Source: Shimazuella kribbensis DSM 45090 (GTDB lineage Bacteria; Bacillota; Bacilli; Thermoactinomycetales; Thermoactinomycetaceae). Taken from it: a DNA stretch of 64,000 nt. This document shows, piece by piece, positions 1 to 8,733 of this stretch (positions are counted from its first letter, which is position 1; the number at the start of each line of letters is the position of its first letter). The position numbers and the translations under genes were made by a program. The notes under the pieces are model-generated. The model saw nothing but the letters and a program-made list of their open reading frames with translations, was not told the DNA's origin and made no database searches. Location: assembly GCF_000428065.1 (NCBI RefSeq), contig NZ_ATZF01000005.1, forward strand, positions 62,001 through 126,000, written 5' to 3'.

Positions 1-278
1 ATGGTCCACCGCTATATGTGCAGCTGTGGCCAAAAGGTACGGTTAAAGTTAATATTGTTCCGAAATTAGAGTCGAAAGGTATTAACATGGTCATGGTTAC
101 CATGGTTTTGAAAATTCATACGGAAATGGACTTGATTATTCCCTTTACAGAGGAGTTATTACCTGTTGAAGTGGATTACCCTATTGCGCAGGCATTGGTA
201 GTGGGGAAAGTTCCAAATTATTATTTTTATAATGATCAAGGCACTGTTAAACAGATGCCCGTGCCACCTGTAAAATAA
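1..278 (+). CDS. yunB: Sporulation protein YunB, C-terminal part (cut by window start)
   Basis: The reading frame is already open at the left edge, so only the last ~92 residues are visible. The GPPLYVQLWPKGTVKV segment, the central VTMVLKIHTEMDLIIPF strand and the closing PIAQALVVGKVPNYYF segment match my memory of the end of Bacillus YunB, a membrane-anchored protein made in the mother cell and needed for efficient sporulation. In B. subtilis yunB sits beside lytH; here lytH lies about 4 kb away, so the old neighbourhood is rearranged. A hairpin terminator follows the stop directly. The upstream start and N-terminal membrane segment are outside the window. Confidence 0.8.
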   Translation, partial: GPPLYVQLWPKGTVKVNIVPKLESKGINMVMVTMVLKIHTEMDLIIPFTEELLPVEVDYPIAQALVVGKVPNYYFYNDQGTVKQMPVPPVK

Positions 279-281
279 AAA

Positions 282-309
282 GTGCTCCTGTTGGGAGCAT
301 TTTTTATTT
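282..309. terminator. Hairpin terminator after yunB
   Basis: GTGCTCC-TGTT-GGGAGCAT stem followed by a T tract on the + strand. It sits between two convergent genes and overlaps the 3' end of the decarboxylase gene, so it may serve both. Confidence 0.8.
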
Positions 310-2067
310 TAGTTGATACTCTTTCCATTTGGAGTCGACTAAATTTTTGATACTTGGATCGACCTCTAGTTCTGCGGGATAATCTGGTTTCATTCTTGCA
401 TCTACGATGATAGGTAATTGATAGTTTGGACTATGATGTTTAAAAGTGGTATGGGCATAAATATCAAAAGCAGGGTCAAATCGGGTAAAGATCGTCCATA
501 AGAAAGACGTTTGATCTTCTACTGCTTTACGATCATCCACTAGGAAGACAAATGGCCAATCTTTTAGTTCATCTCGATAATGTTCCAGTAATTCCTCTGC
601 TAAGTTTGGATGAAGTGCAAAACTATCTTTGGATTCCAGTACCAGAACACCTGGAACATAAGAAACGATGTGTTCAATACCGGGTAGAGCTGAACCTTGA
701 TATCCCCTGGGTAGTTCTCTTCTCTTCTCTCCTACACCTAAAAGAATGGCTTTGCTTCCGTGATTTAATCTTCTACCTGTATAGTCCAATGTATCCATAG
801 AAGTATTCCCTAAGATGATCAAATCACTGGAAGGATCAAATCGTTCTAAGATGGCAGTAAATAATGCTGGGAAATCTTCTAATGGTACAAATTGATCAGT
901 CAGCATCAAAAATTTGGTAAGGGTTAACTGTCCTTCTCCTAAAATCCGGAAAGCATGTGCAAGCGTTTCTCGTTTGTAACTTTCACGAACACGCGCAGCA
1001 GCTAATGGATGAAATCCAGTTTCTGCATATGTCCAGAGTTCTTTTACACCAGACATTACCATTGGGAAGGCAGGGGAGAGTAATTTTTGTAAAAATTCTC
1101 CTAAGAAATAGTCTTCCTGTCTTGGTTTTCCTACAATGGTAGCTGGGTAGATTGCATCTCTGCGATGAAAAACCTGATCCACTTGGAAAATGGGGAATGG
1201 ATGCGCCAAAGAATAGTAACCATAATGATCTCCAAATGGGCCTTCCATTTTTCGCTCGTGTGATGCAACTGAGCCTTTTAGTAAAAATTCGGCTTCTGCC
1301 ACAATATGGTATCCTGTTGTTTCGTCTTTGACAACTGGAAGCTTGCTTCCCATGATAAGAGAAGTCAACAATAGCTCTGGCAAAAATTCTGGGACAGGTG
1401 CAATCGCAGAAGCGATTAAAGCAGGAGGTCCTCCTAAAAAGACATGAACAGGAAGAGATTGATTCATCTGTTCTGCTTCATGATAATGAAAACCGCCGCC
1501 TTTATGGATCTGCCAATGCATTCCAGTAGAAGCGGTATCAAACACTTGCATGCGATACATTCCTAAGTTGTGTTGCTTTGTATTTGGGCTTTGTGTGTAT
1601 ACCAATGGCAGGGTAACAAATGGCCCACCATCTTCTTGCCAAGAAGTCAAAACAGGTAATTGTTGTAAATCTATTTTTGGCTGAGACACTTCCAAGACAG
1701 GTGCCTGATTTGGAGAAATAGAACGGAATCCTACTTTCATCAATTCTTTTAGCCATTTCTTTTCACCCCACAGGGCACCTAGAGTGGGAGGCATCAATCG
1801 ATGGACGAGTTGGACAGCTTCTTTCATTAATTCTTCTGGTCGTGGACCAAAAGCTAATTCTACACGCCTACTTGTCCCGAATAAATTGGTGACCACTGGG
1901 AATGCACTGCCTTTTACATTAGTAAATAGCAGTGCAGGACCACCTTGATCGATAACCCTGCGGTGAATTTCCGCAAGCTCAAGATAAGGATCTACGGAAG
2001 CGTCAATGGTATGTAATTCGCCTTCTCGGCGAAGCTGTTTTAGAAAAGACCGCAAATTAAGATGCAT
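304..2067 (-). CDS. UbiD-family decarboxylase, probably of menaquinone (futalosine) biosynthesis
   Basis: About 587 residues from the ATG at 2067, chosen because TAGGAGATT lies ten bases upstream and the protein then starts MHLNLRSFLKQLRREGEL, as UbiD proteins do; the open frame extends further but has no ribosome site. UbiD enzymes use prenylated FMN to remove carboxyl groups from aromatic or unsaturated acids. The RYYSL-like HYGYYSLAHPFP segment and the IVGKPRQEDYFLGE segment are typical of the family, and the length fits the subfamily linked to the futalosine menaquinone route. The presence of mqnB, mqnD and mqnE at 23-26 kb supports that role, in which it would decarboxylate the naphthoate intermediate. 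Exact substrate is inferred. Confidence 0.8.
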   Translation of the reverse strand: MHLNLRSFLKQLRREGELHTIDASVDPYLELAEIHRRVIDQGGPALLFTNVKGSAFPVVTNLFGTSRRVELAFGPRPEELMKEAVQLVHRLMPPTLGALWGEKKWLKELMKVGFRSISPNQAPVLEVSQPKIDLQQLPVLTSWQEDGGPFVTLPLVYTQSPNTKQHNLGMYRMQVFDTASTGMHWQIHKGGGFHYHEAEQMNQSLPVHVFLGGPPALIASAIAPVPEFLPELLLTSLIMGSKLPVVKDETTGYHIVAEAEFLLKGSVASHERKMEGPFGDHYGYYSLAHPFPIFQVDQVFHRRDAIYPATIVGKPRQEDYFLGEFLQKLLSPAFPMVMSGVKELWTYAETGFHPLAAARVRESYKRETLAHAFRILGEGQLTLTKFLMLTDQFVPLEDFPALFTAILERFDPSSDLIILGNTSMDTLDYTGRRLNHGSKAILLGVGEKRRELPRGYQGSALPGIEHIVSYVPGVLVLESKDSFALHPNLAEELLEHYRDELKDWPFVFLVDDRKAVEDQTSFLWTIFTRFDPAFDIYAHTTFKHHSPNYQLPIIVDARMKPDYPAELEVDPSIKNLVDSKWKEYQLK

Positions 2068-2140
2068 ATGGTTGTAATCTCCTATATGATAGTTGATGAA
2101 AACTATGATTTTATTATATAGGAGATTGGGGGGACTTGCT

Positions 2141-2368
2141 ATGGAAGTAATCGTATATACCAAACCACATTGTATCGAATGCAACATATTGAAACAATTT
2201 CTAGATGACTATGATATCACCTATGAATTACGTGATTGTGGACATAACGATGAACGAATAGCAGAAGTGAAAGCGATGGGATTTCTTGGAGTTCCTGTTA
2301 CCGTTATTGGAGATAAAAAAATCCAAGGGCTAAAACCGGATGAAATTTTAGAAGCTCTTGGTCGATAG
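2141..2368 (+). CDS. Glutaredoxin/NrdH-like thiol-disulfide protein
   Basis: 75 residues. The protein opens with a beta strand, EVIVYTKPHCIEC, giving a CxxC active site (C11, C14), and keeps the GVPVTVIGD cis-proline loop and the GLKPDEILEAL end of the glutaredoxin fold. The start at 2141 follows a run of G residues (GGGGGGACTTGCT) and removes an upstream extension that has no family match. It is divergent from the UbiD gene, with about 70 bp between them; TTGATG at 2093 and TATATA at 2115 make a possible weak promoter. Likely cytoplasmic electron donor or deglutathionylating enzyme. Its partner is unknown. Confidence 0.85.
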   Translation: MEVIVYTKPHCIECNILKQFLDDYDITYELRDCGHNDERIAEVKAMGFLGVPVTVIGDKKIQGLKPDEILEALGR

Positions 2369-2382
2369 AATCGTTTGATATA

Positions 2383-2417
2383 AGGTCGTTCTCCTTTTTT
2401 TGAGGGCGACTTTTTTA
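2383..2417 (+). terminator. Terminator after the glutaredoxin gene
   Basis: GTCGTTCTC pairs (with G-U pairs) with GAGGGCGAC across a T-rich loop and is followed by six T residues. Confidence 0.75.
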
Positions 2418-2572
2418 TTTGTTTTATAATTTCATTAAGAATTCATTAAAATTTCATTATTTTAGTTTATTTTACATAAGACTTCCAATTGGTATTGATC
2501 TTTCGATATAATAACAATACCTTTAACAAGGAATCGTTTATATATTCTGTAAATTATGACTGGGGGATGAGG

Positions 2573-3970
2573 ATGAGTTTATTTCAAAAGAAAGACATAC
2601 GGGCATTGATTGCTTCGCAATCTAATTCAGGATTGAAAAGAGATCTAGGAGCATGGGATTTAACCTTACTTGGTGTTGGTGCAGTTGTCGGAACAGGAAT
2701 TTTTGTTCTATCTGGCACGGGTGCTATTATGGCTGGACCTGGTGTAATCATATCATTTATCATCGCTGGATTGGCATGCCTATTCGCTGCACTTACGTAT
2801 GCTGAATTTGCGTCTACTGTACCTGTTTCCGGTTCAGCTTATACGTATGCATATGCAACACTTGGTGAGTTCTTTGCATTTCTTATCGGCTGGGATCTAA
2901 TTTCAGAGTATTTGCTCGCTGTAAGCGCTGTAGCTGCCGGATGGTCAGGATATGCACAAGCGTTTTTAGAAAGTGTAGGAGTTCACATTCCTACAGCCTT
3001 GACTGGAGCACCTGGAGCAGTAGACGGGGTCAATACGTTTTTTAATCTACCTGCATTTTTTATTGTTATGGTCATTACTTTGTTACTCTCTCTTGGTGTA
3101 AAAGAATCGAAGCGTTTAAACAATGTGATGGTAGTTATTAAAGTGCTCGTAATTGCACTCATTATAGGTGTCGGTGTATTTTATATGGAACCGGCTAACT
3201 GGAAACCATTTATTCCACACGGTTGGGGTAATGTATTTAGTGCCGCTGCCCTTGTATTCTTTGCTTTTCTTGGATTTGATGCAGTGAGTACTGCTGCAGA
3301 AGAAACCAAAAATCCTGCTAAAGATTTACCAAGAGGAATCATATACTCCTTATTAATTTGTACTGTTCTGTATATTCTTATTACTTTGGTTATTACAGGT
3401 TTGGTACCATCGGAAAGTTTTATTGGACATGAGGATCGTCCTGTCGCATTTGCCTTAGAAGCGATAAATCTAAATTGGTTGATTATTTTGGTTACGATCG
3501 GTACCGTATTAGGTATGATGACGGTAATACTAGTTATGCTTTATGGACTGACTAGAGTCATCCTTTCTATTTCAAGGGATGGATTATTCCCTAGATCATT
3601 GGCAAAAATGAACGAAAAAAGACAGGTTCCTACAAGAGTCACATGGGTTTGCGGGATTGTGGCTGGTTTAATTGGAGGGTTAGTTCCTTTAACGAAGATA
3701 GCAACACTAGTAAATATGGGTACATTGGCAGCTTTTGTTACCGTTGCCATTGCAGTATTGGTGCTTCGCAAAACAGAGCCAGATTTACCACGTAAATTCA
3801 AGACGCCATTTGTGCCATTGGTTCCCATATTGGCTGTCGTAAGTTGTGGATATTTGATGTTGTTACTTGGCGGGACAACTTGGATCTTCTTTGGGATTTG
3901 GATTTTGTTAGGGGTAATTGTGTATTTTGCTTATGGAAGAAAGCACTCTTTGTTGTATAAAAAACAATAA
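2573..3970 (+). CDS. APC-superfamily amino acid permease (YfnA/cationic amino acid transporter type)
   Basis: 465 residues with about twelve membrane segments. The start GLKRDLGAWDLTLLGVGAVV and the following GTGIFVLSG loop are the substrate-binding TM1 signature of the family, and FFAFLGFDAVSTAAEE in TM6 and the ISRDGLFP loop are also typical. I chose ATG 2573 because it gives the family's usual MSLFQKK opening and has GGGGG six bases upstream; an in-frame ATG at 2567 is too close to that site. Role: proton-coupled uptake of an amino acid at the cytoplasmic membrane; substrate cannot be read from sequence. TATAAT at 2507-2512 is a candidate -10 box. Confidence 0.85.
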   Translation: MSLFQKKDIRALIASQSNSGLKRDLGAWDLTLLGVGAVVGTGIFVLSGTGAIMAGPGVIISFIIAGLACLFAALTYAEFASTVPVSGSAYTYAYATLGEFFAFLIGWDLISEYLLAVSAVAAGWSGYAQAFLESVGVHIPTALTGAPGAVDGVNTFFNLPAFFIVMVITLLLSLGVKESKRLNNVMVVIKVLVIALIIGVGVFYMEPANWKPFIPHGWGNVFSAAALVFFAFLGFDAVSTAAEETKNPAKDLPRGIIYSLLICTVLYILITLVITGLVPSESFIGHEDRPVAFALEAINLNWLIILVTIGTVLGMMTVILVMLYGLTRVILSISRDGLFPRSLAKMNEKRQVPTRVTWVCGIVAGLIGGLVPLTKIATLVNMGTLAAFVTVAIAVLVLRKTEPDLPRKFKTPFVPLVPILAVVSCGYLMLLLGGTTWIFFGIWILLGVIVYFAYGRKHSLLYKKQ

Positions 3971-3995
3971 GGAAAAAGGTAATTTAATTAATCAA

Positions 3996-4030
3996 TAGCT
4001 CACTTTTGTATTTAAAGGTGGGTATTTTTT
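3996..4030 (+). terminator. Weak terminator after the permease
   Basis: CTCACTTT/AAAGGTGGG imperfect stem followed by a T-rich run. Confidence 0.5.
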
Positions 4031-4054
4031 TAATAGAAATGTCTTTAAATTAGC

Positions 4055-4090
4055 GGGGCCGTCCGCGAGCTTCTGCTCGTGGATGGCCCC
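4055..4090. other. GC-rich stem-loop at the edge of the GC-rich insert
   Basis: A 16-bp stem (GGGGCCGTCCGCGAGC with GCTCGTGGATGGCCCC, two G-U type pairs) closes on TTCT. It lies six bases past the stop codon of the small GC-rich gene on the minus strand. There is no T tract, so it resembles the GC-rich terminators of high-GC actinobacteria more than the T-tailed terminators used elsewhere in this window. Confidence 0.75.
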
Positions 4091-4095
4091 AGACA

Positions 4096-4257
4096 TCACT
4101 CGCTCTTGATCTGAGCGGTGATGTCCCTGCCGTCCGAGGTGACCGACGACGTCAGCTCACCGTTCTCGTCGTAGGTGTGCGTCGTGCCGGTACTCGTGGT
4201 GAACGAGCTGTTGCCCGATCCGGTGGAGCTGGACTCGGAATTCTCGTTGGTTCCCAT
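4096..4257 (-). CDS. 53-residue Ser/Thr-rich peptide of high-GC origin, function unknown
   Basis: ATG at 4257 with AGAGG five bases upstream, stop TGA at 4096-4098. The product opens MGTNENSESSSTGSGNSS, has a central THTYDENGELTSS segment and ends ITAQIKSE; it is rich in Ser and Thr, acidic, soluble, without Cys, signal peptide or membrane segment. 47 of 53 codons end in G or C, unlike every neighbour, where A and T dominate third positions. The high GC content stops sharply at about 4050 and 4260. I do not recognise a family. It could be a small protein or peptide precursor gained from an actinobacterium. An assembly artefact is possible but the ribosome site lies in the AT-rich flank. Confidence 0.55.
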   Translation of the reverse strand: MGTNENSESSSTGSGNSSFTTSTGTTHTYDENGELTSSVTSDGRDITAQIKSE

Positions 4258-4274
4258 AATTCCTCTTTCGACTG

Positions 4275-4308
4275 GTCGCCTTCTCTTTGTGGTCGACTTT
4301 TTTCTATT
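4275..4308 (+). terminator. Terminator between the GC-rich gene and lytH
   Basis: GTCGCC pairs with GGTCGAC (one bulge) and is followed by TTTTTT on the + strand. It may be the original terminator of the permease, separated from it by the GC-rich insert. Confidence 0.55.
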
Positions 4309-4330
4309 ATAAATTAAATTGTTTAATAAT

Positions 4331-5284
4331 TCAATTATTCTTCCTATTCGCTCGTTCCCATTGTTTCAAAAGAGGATAAGGATCATAGGAGTACGTTTTC
4401 TTTCCATTAAATTTGTAAATCCCATAATGCAAATGAGGAGGGAACTTTCCCGAAGTTCCTGGTGGACCATATCCCGAAGAACCTACATAACCGATTACTT
4501 GTCCAGGTCGAACAATATCCCCTTTTTTTATCTCTTTTTCAAATCCATTCAAATGACCAAAATAATGATAGCGGTTGTTCACATCTCGAATTCCCAATCG
4601 CCAGCCACCATATCGATTCCAACCTTTTAATTCAACATATCCGTAGCAAGTACTTTTTACAGGTGTTCCGTAGTGGGCGAAAATATCGGTTCCTTCGTGA
4701 ATTCGAAGTCCTCCCCAACCACGACGATCTCCCCATGTACTTCGATAAGTATAGATATAGCCTTTTGGAATTGGAAAAGCATTTCCCTCCAGTTGGATGG
4801 TGTTAAATTTCTCATAGATTTTTGCCAGATGAGTGATTACATCAACAGCCATGGGTTGATGATAATAGTGCCAAATTCTTTCCCGTATATGAGAGACAGT
4901 AGGGCCTTGTGATATAAGGTAACGCGATAGCGTATAGAGTACATCTCGATCACTAGAAGCACTCGCACGACCATCACCATCTCCATCTAATCCCATCCCG
5001 CCAAAATAATGAATGGACACGAGCGAAGCATCATCTGGAGACGGATTACTTACTCCTGCCCACAGGTAAGAAGGAACTTGAATATGAGTCAATCTATTTT
5101 TTTGTTTTTCTTTATGGATATTGGATTCATATTGATCAAAAGCAGCTAGATACTCCCAAGGTACTCCTGTTAGCGTTTCCATTGATTCGAAAAGTTGTTG
5201 AAGCTCAGGTTTTGTTCCTTCAGCAGATGCTACTTGGGGTGTTAGAAACAAATTAAGAAAGATAAAAAGAAATAAATAACGCAT
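4331..5284 (-). CDS. lytH: LytH, sporulation L-Ala-D-Glu endopeptidase (M23 family)
   Basis: 317 residues with an N-terminal signal peptide (cleavage near VASA-EG) and a C-terminal LytM/M23 peptidase domain. Zinc ligands are visible: H196 and D200 in HEGTD, H284 and H286 in HLH. The middle segments GVPWEYLAAFDQYE, FGGMGLDGDGDG and YRSTWGDRRGWGG match B. subtilis LytH (YunA) closely. In that species LytH cuts the peptide side chains of spore cortex muramyl residues, leaving single L-alanine, and is made in the mother cell late in sporulation. AAGGAGTTGGATA precedes the ATG. Secreted across the mother-cell-derived membrane. Very likely the same role here. Confidence 0.93.
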   Translation of the reverse strand: MRYLFLFIFLNLFLTPQVASAEGTKPELQQLFESMETLTGVPWEYLAAFDQYESNIHKEKQKNRLTHIQVPSYLWAGVSNPSPDDASLVSIHYFGGMGLDGDGDGRASASSDRDVLYTLSRYLISQGPTVSHIRERIWHYYHQPMAVDVITHLAKIYEKFNTIQLEGNAFPIPKGYIYTYRSTWGDRRGWGGLRIHEGTDIFAHYGTPVKSTCYGYVELKGWNRYGGWRLGIRDVNNRYHYFGHLNGFEKEIKKGDIVRPGQVIGYVGSSGYGPPGTSGKFPPHLHYGIYKFNGKKTYSYDPYPLLKQWERANRKNN

Positions 5285-5456
5285 TATCCAACTCCTTTCG
5301 CTGGCAGATAAGAAAGTATAAATTTTATCTTAACTACATAAGTGCAACTAAGCCTCTGTCTGCGCCTTAAAGGCTTGCCAATCAGCAAGTTTTCTTTATT
5401 AGTTTGGTAAAAAAAACAATTCGTATGCATGATTTAGAAGCTAGTCTGTGAAAAAA

Positions 5457-5488
5457 TAAAAAGCGCTGGAATTTTCCAACGCTTTTTA
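5457..5488. terminator. Terminator after the siderophore-binding protein gene
   Basis: AAAAAGCGCTGG-AATTTT-CCAACGCTTTTT stem with A/T tracts on both sides, suited to the minus-strand gene ending at 5499. Confidence 0.85.
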
Positions 5489-5498
5489 GTCTAATCTC

Positions 5499-6437
5499 TT
5501 ATTTCATGTTTTTAATCATATCTGTCAGTTGATCCAACATTGTATTTGCAGCCAAGATACCACCTGCTGTATTCCATACCACATCATCTACTTTAAATGC
5601 ATGCTTTTGTTGTACTACGTTTAGTGCTTTCCATAATGGGTCATTGGTAAATTCTTGTTCTAATTTGCTTCCACCTTTATCAGTAGGTTTGTCGTAAGTG
5701 AAATAGAACAAGATGTCAGCATCCATCTCTGGTATTTGTTCTCGAGCCACTTGGATAGCAAATTCATTTTTATTTTGATTAGCAGGTCTTTGGAAGCCGA
5801 GCTGTTTAAAGATGACACCTGTAAAACTATCTAACTGATAAATACGAGTTTGGCCGGGCATAAAACGTACTACAGATACTTTCTTATTGACTAAATCTCC
5901 AAGTGCTTGTTTGGTTTGTTCTACGTGTTTGTTATAAGCATCTAATACGTTTTTTCCTTCTGCTTCTTTGTTTATTGCTTTTGCATATAGTTGAAAGTTT
6001 TGGCTCCAGTCTCCACGCAATTCTTCAGAGAAGACAGTAGGTGCGATAGCAGAGAGCTGAGCATACACTTTTTCTTGTCTCATTTTATTACCGATAATTA
6101 AATCCGGTTTTAAACTGGCGATTGCTTCCAGGTTTGGAGCACTCTCATCTCCTAATAGTTTGACACCTTGCAGCTTGTCTTTGGTGTGATCATACCACGG
6201 ATTCCCGTTGTAAGGCTGAACAGCACCAACTGGTTTTATGCCAAGTGCTAATAATGCTTCTGTGCCTTCGCTTGTTAGGACAACAATTCGCTTTGGTGCA
6301 GTTGGAACATTGGTGGTTCCCATTGCATGCTTGATAGAAATAGTACTAGCAGGTTCGGGGGACTTTTCTGGAGTACATCCTGCTATTGCAAAGATAAGGA
6401 TAGAGAAAACAAGAATAGAAGATAACAATTTACGCAT
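5499..6437 (-). CDS. Ferric-siderophore ABC transporter substrate-binding lipoprotein
   Basis: About 312 residues. A signal peptide ends in the lipobox IAGC, so the mature protein is tethered to the outer face of the membrane. The body has the two-lobed helical-backbone fold of the FecB/YfiY type: PKRIVVLTSEGTEALLALGIKPVG, then LKPDLIIGN, then ADILFYFTYD. ATG 6437 is used because it gives a normal signal peptide; AGAAGGG lies 13 bases upstream, longer than ideal. It is divergent from two FecCD permease genes and shares a control region holding two Fur boxes, so iron starvation should switch the locus on. Siderophore is unknown. Confidence 0.88.
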   Translation of the reverse strand: MRKLLSSILVFSILIFAIAGCTPEKSPEPASTISIKHAMGTTNVPTAPKRIVVLTSEGTEALLALGIKPVGAVQPYNGNPWYDHTKDKLQGVKLLGDESAPNLEAIASLKPDLIIGNKMRQEKVYAQLSAIAPTVFSEELRGDWSQNFQLYAKAINKEAEGKNVLDAYNKHVEQTKQALGDLVNKKVSVVRFMPGQTRIYQLDSFTGVIFKQLGFQRPANQNKNEFAIQVAREQIPEMDADILFYFTYDKPTDKGGSKLEQEFTNDPLWKALNVVQQKHAFKVDDVVWNTAGGILAANTMLDQLTDMIKNMK

Positions 6438-6463
6438 GAGGTGGGTGATTCCCTTCTTAATAG

Positions 6464-6480
6464 TGATAATCATTCTCATA
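6464..6480. promoter_or_regulatory. Fur box in front of the siderophore-binding protein gene
   Basis: TGATAATCATTCTCA matches the 7-1-7 Fur consensus (TGATAAT-N-ATTATCA) closely and lies 27 bp from the lipoprotein start. Confidence 0.8.
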
Positions 6481-6613
6481 ACAAATGTATCCAAAATTCA
6501 TCTAAACGTCAACAGATTTATGAAAGATAATTATTTCATTGGTGAAAGGAATTATTTATATAATTGCTTAGGTTTAGGAAAAATTAGCGCTTTTTGTGAC
6601 GGGTTTGTGCTTA

Positions 6614-6632
6614 TTGAGAATGAAAATCATTG
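6614..6632. promoter_or_regulatory. Second Fur box, in front of the permease genes
   Basis: TTGAGAATGAAAATCATTG: the TGAGAAT half and the AAAATCA half fit the Fur consensus with few mismatches. It lies about 60 bp upstream of the first permease gene. Confidence 0.7.
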
Positions 6633-6694
6633 ACCAAGATGAATCCTTTTTTTAAACTGATAAAGGATAAGTACATTTTAAAAGGTTGAGATAG

Positions 6695-7672
6695 ATGGGG
6701 AAAATATTTCGTTTTATTAGTGGTTTGATTTTACTACTATTTCTCATGGCATTGAGTTTAATAGTTGGTACCCGGGATATACCAGTGCAAACAGTAGTGG
6801 AGAGTTTTACGAATTATCATGCTACTGTAGATCAAATAATCGTTCTAACGGATCGATTGCCTCGTACTTTGATTGCGATACTAGTAGGTGCAAGCCTTGC
6901 GACAGCAGGTGCTATTACCCAAGTACTCTTTCGAAATCCACTAGCTTCAGAAACCACACTAGGCATTAATGGTGGGGCTAGTTTTTTTATGGTGATAGCA
7001 GTGACGTTATTTTCGGGCTTGGCACTTAATCAATTGATTTGGATTAGTTTTATAGGATCGGGATTAACGTTCATGCTGATTTTTGCGATTGGAAGAGCTC
7101 AAACTCCTTTGCAACTTACATTGGCTGGAACAAGTATTGCTGCATTGTTTTCTTCGTTAACTCAAGGTTTTCTTGTGTTGAATGAGCAAAGTTTGGAACA
7201 AATGTTATATTGGTTAACTGGATCTGTAGAAGGACGTAAACTGACAGATATTATCCCTGTTTTACCTTATATTTTAGTAGGTTTAGTACTAGCGCTTTTT
7301 TTAGCTCGTTCCCTCAACCTACTCGCCTTAGGGGAAGAAGTTTCCAAAAGCTTAGGTTTATCTGTTACGGTTTATAAATTACTTGCTGGGGTTTCGGTTG
7401 TACTCCTTGCTGGAGGATCTGTTGCTATTGCTGGCCCGATTTTATTTGTAGGACTACTCGTCCCCCATTTAGCAAAAATATGGGTAGGTCAAGATCATCG
7501 TCTGGTTATTCCATTTAGTGCCCTCTTAGGAGCCATTTTATTATTATGTGCGGATATGTTAGGAAGAGCAATCATGATACATCAAGTAATCCCTGTCGGG
7601 GTAATGACAGCAGTTTTAGGTGCTCCAATTTTTCTATTTTTGGTTAGAAGATCATGGGGGCAAAAAATATGA
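6695..7672 (+). CDS. FecCD-family iron-siderophore permease, subunit 1
   Basis: 325 residues, about nine to ten membrane segments. Family marks are the RLPRTLIAILVGASLATAGAITQ segment, the FRNPLASETTLGINGGAS loop and PHLAKIWVGQDHRL near the C-terminus, which contacts the ATPase. It forms one half of the membrane channel with the next gene. AAAGGTTGAG precedes the ATG. Controlled by the Fur box upstream. No ATPase gene follows, so an ATPase encoded elsewhere must power the transporter, as YusV does for several siderophore systems in B. subtilis. Confidence 0.9.
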   Translation: MGKIFRFISGLILLLFLMALSLIVGTRDIPVQTVVESFTNYHATVDQIIVLTDRLPRTLIAILVGASLATAGAITQVLFRNPLASETTLGINGGASFFMVIAVTLFSGLALNQLIWISFIGSGLTFMLIFAIGRAQTPLQLTLAGTSIAALFSSLTQGFLVLNEQSLEQMLYWLTGSVEGRKLTDIIPVLPYILVGLVLALFLARSLNLLALGEEVSKSLGLSVTVYKLLAGVSVVLLAGGSVAIAGPILFVGLLVPHLAKIWVGQDHRLVIPFSALLGAILLLCADMLGRAIMIHQVIPVGVMTAVLGAPIFLFLVRRSWGQKI

Positions 7673-8673
7673 AAAAATATACATGGATTTGGCTGGCTTC
7701 GATTCTCTTTTGCCTCATGGTAGTAAGTATAGGAGTCGGAGAAGTTTATATTCCTCCCATTCAAGTTGTAAAATCTTTTTTAGGATTAGGGAATTCGTTT
7801 GATTCTTTGATTATTTTTCAATTACGATTACCACGTATATTACTTGCAGCTTTAGCAGGTATATCGTTAGCAGTTGCCGGTTGCATTCTTCAAGCAATTA
7901 CCAGAAATCCGATGGCAACTCCGGAAATGATGGGAATTAGCGGCGGGGCATCTGTTGCTGCTGTTTCCATTATTATGTTATTTAGTACTCAAAAGGATTC
8001 CTTATCGATTAGTTTGAGTTATTTGCCATTATTTGCATTTTTAGGTGCAACAACAGTTGCCATATGCATTTACTTTGTAGCATGGAAAAAAGGCGTCTCC
8101 TCTCTCCGACTTGTACTGGTAGGTATAGGCTTCTATATTCTGATGAATGCCCTTGTCAATTTGATTGTACTGATCGGCCCATTATTTCGTGCTATTCAAG
8201 CGAAAACATGGCTGACAGGTAGTATTTACGGTACCACTTGGAAAGAAGTAATCGTTATTTTACCTTGGCTCATTGTATTACTGCCCATTGTATATTTTTA
8301 TGGGCGAAACTTAACGATTCATGAATTAGGAGAAAATACGGCTATTGGGCTTGGGATCAAAGTAAAACGAGATCGATTTATATTGTTATTACTGTGTACA
8401 GCTTTGACAGGAGTTGCAGTTGCTTTTGTTGGAGGAATTACATTTATTGGACTTATTGGACCGCATCTTGCTCGAAGGTTTGTAGGAAATAATTATCGAT
8501 TGATTATACCTGTTGCGGCACTTATAGGGGGTGTCATGGTAGTGGGGGCTGACTTAATCGGACATACCTTATTATCACCAAGAGAAATTCCTGCTGGGGT
8601 ATTTACTGCTTTAGTTGGAGTTCCTTATTTTCTGTATTTGGTCTATCGTAGTAGAGGACAGGTATCTTCCTAA
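7669..8673 (+). CDS. FecCD-family iron-siderophore permease, subunit 2
   Basis: 334 residues from ATG 7669, which overlaps the previous stop as ATGA and has GGGGG seven bases upstream; an ATG at 7654 is in frame but lacks a ribosome site. RLPRILLAALAGISLAVAGC, TRNPMATPEMMGISGGAS and GPHLARRFVGNNYR are the family signatures. Partner half-channel of the preceding gene. Translational coupling suggests a 1:1 heterodimer. No clear terminator lies between this gene and lipA. Confidence 0.9.
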   Translation: MKKYTWIWLASILFCLMVVSIGVGEVYIPPIQVVKSFLGLGNSFDSLIIFQLRLPRILLAALAGISLAVAGCILQAITRNPMATPEMMGISGGASVAAVSIIMLFSTQKDSLSISLSYLPLFAFLGATTVAICIYFVAWKKGVSSLRLVLVGIGFYILMNALVNLIVLIGPLFRAIQAKTWLTGSIYGTTWKEVIVILPWLIVLLPIVYFYGRNLTIHELGENTAIGLGIKVKRDRFILLLLCTALTGVAVAFVGGITFIGLIGPHLARRFVGNNYRLIIPVAALIGGVMVVGADLIGHTLLSPREIPAGVFTALVGVPYFLYLVYRSRGQVSS

Positions 8674-8733
8674 TTTTCTAGGTAACAATGTGGTAAGATA
8701 GGATAGATGTTTATAGGTGTGGGGAGTGATATG

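Noticed and set aside
4462-4912. Overlapping + strand frames opposite lytH
   Set aside because: lytH on the other strand is certain; these frames have no ribosome sites or recognisable motifs.
6238-6633. 131-codon + strand frame across the Fur-box region
   Set aside because: It lies opposite the lipoprotein gene start and the control region and has no domain.
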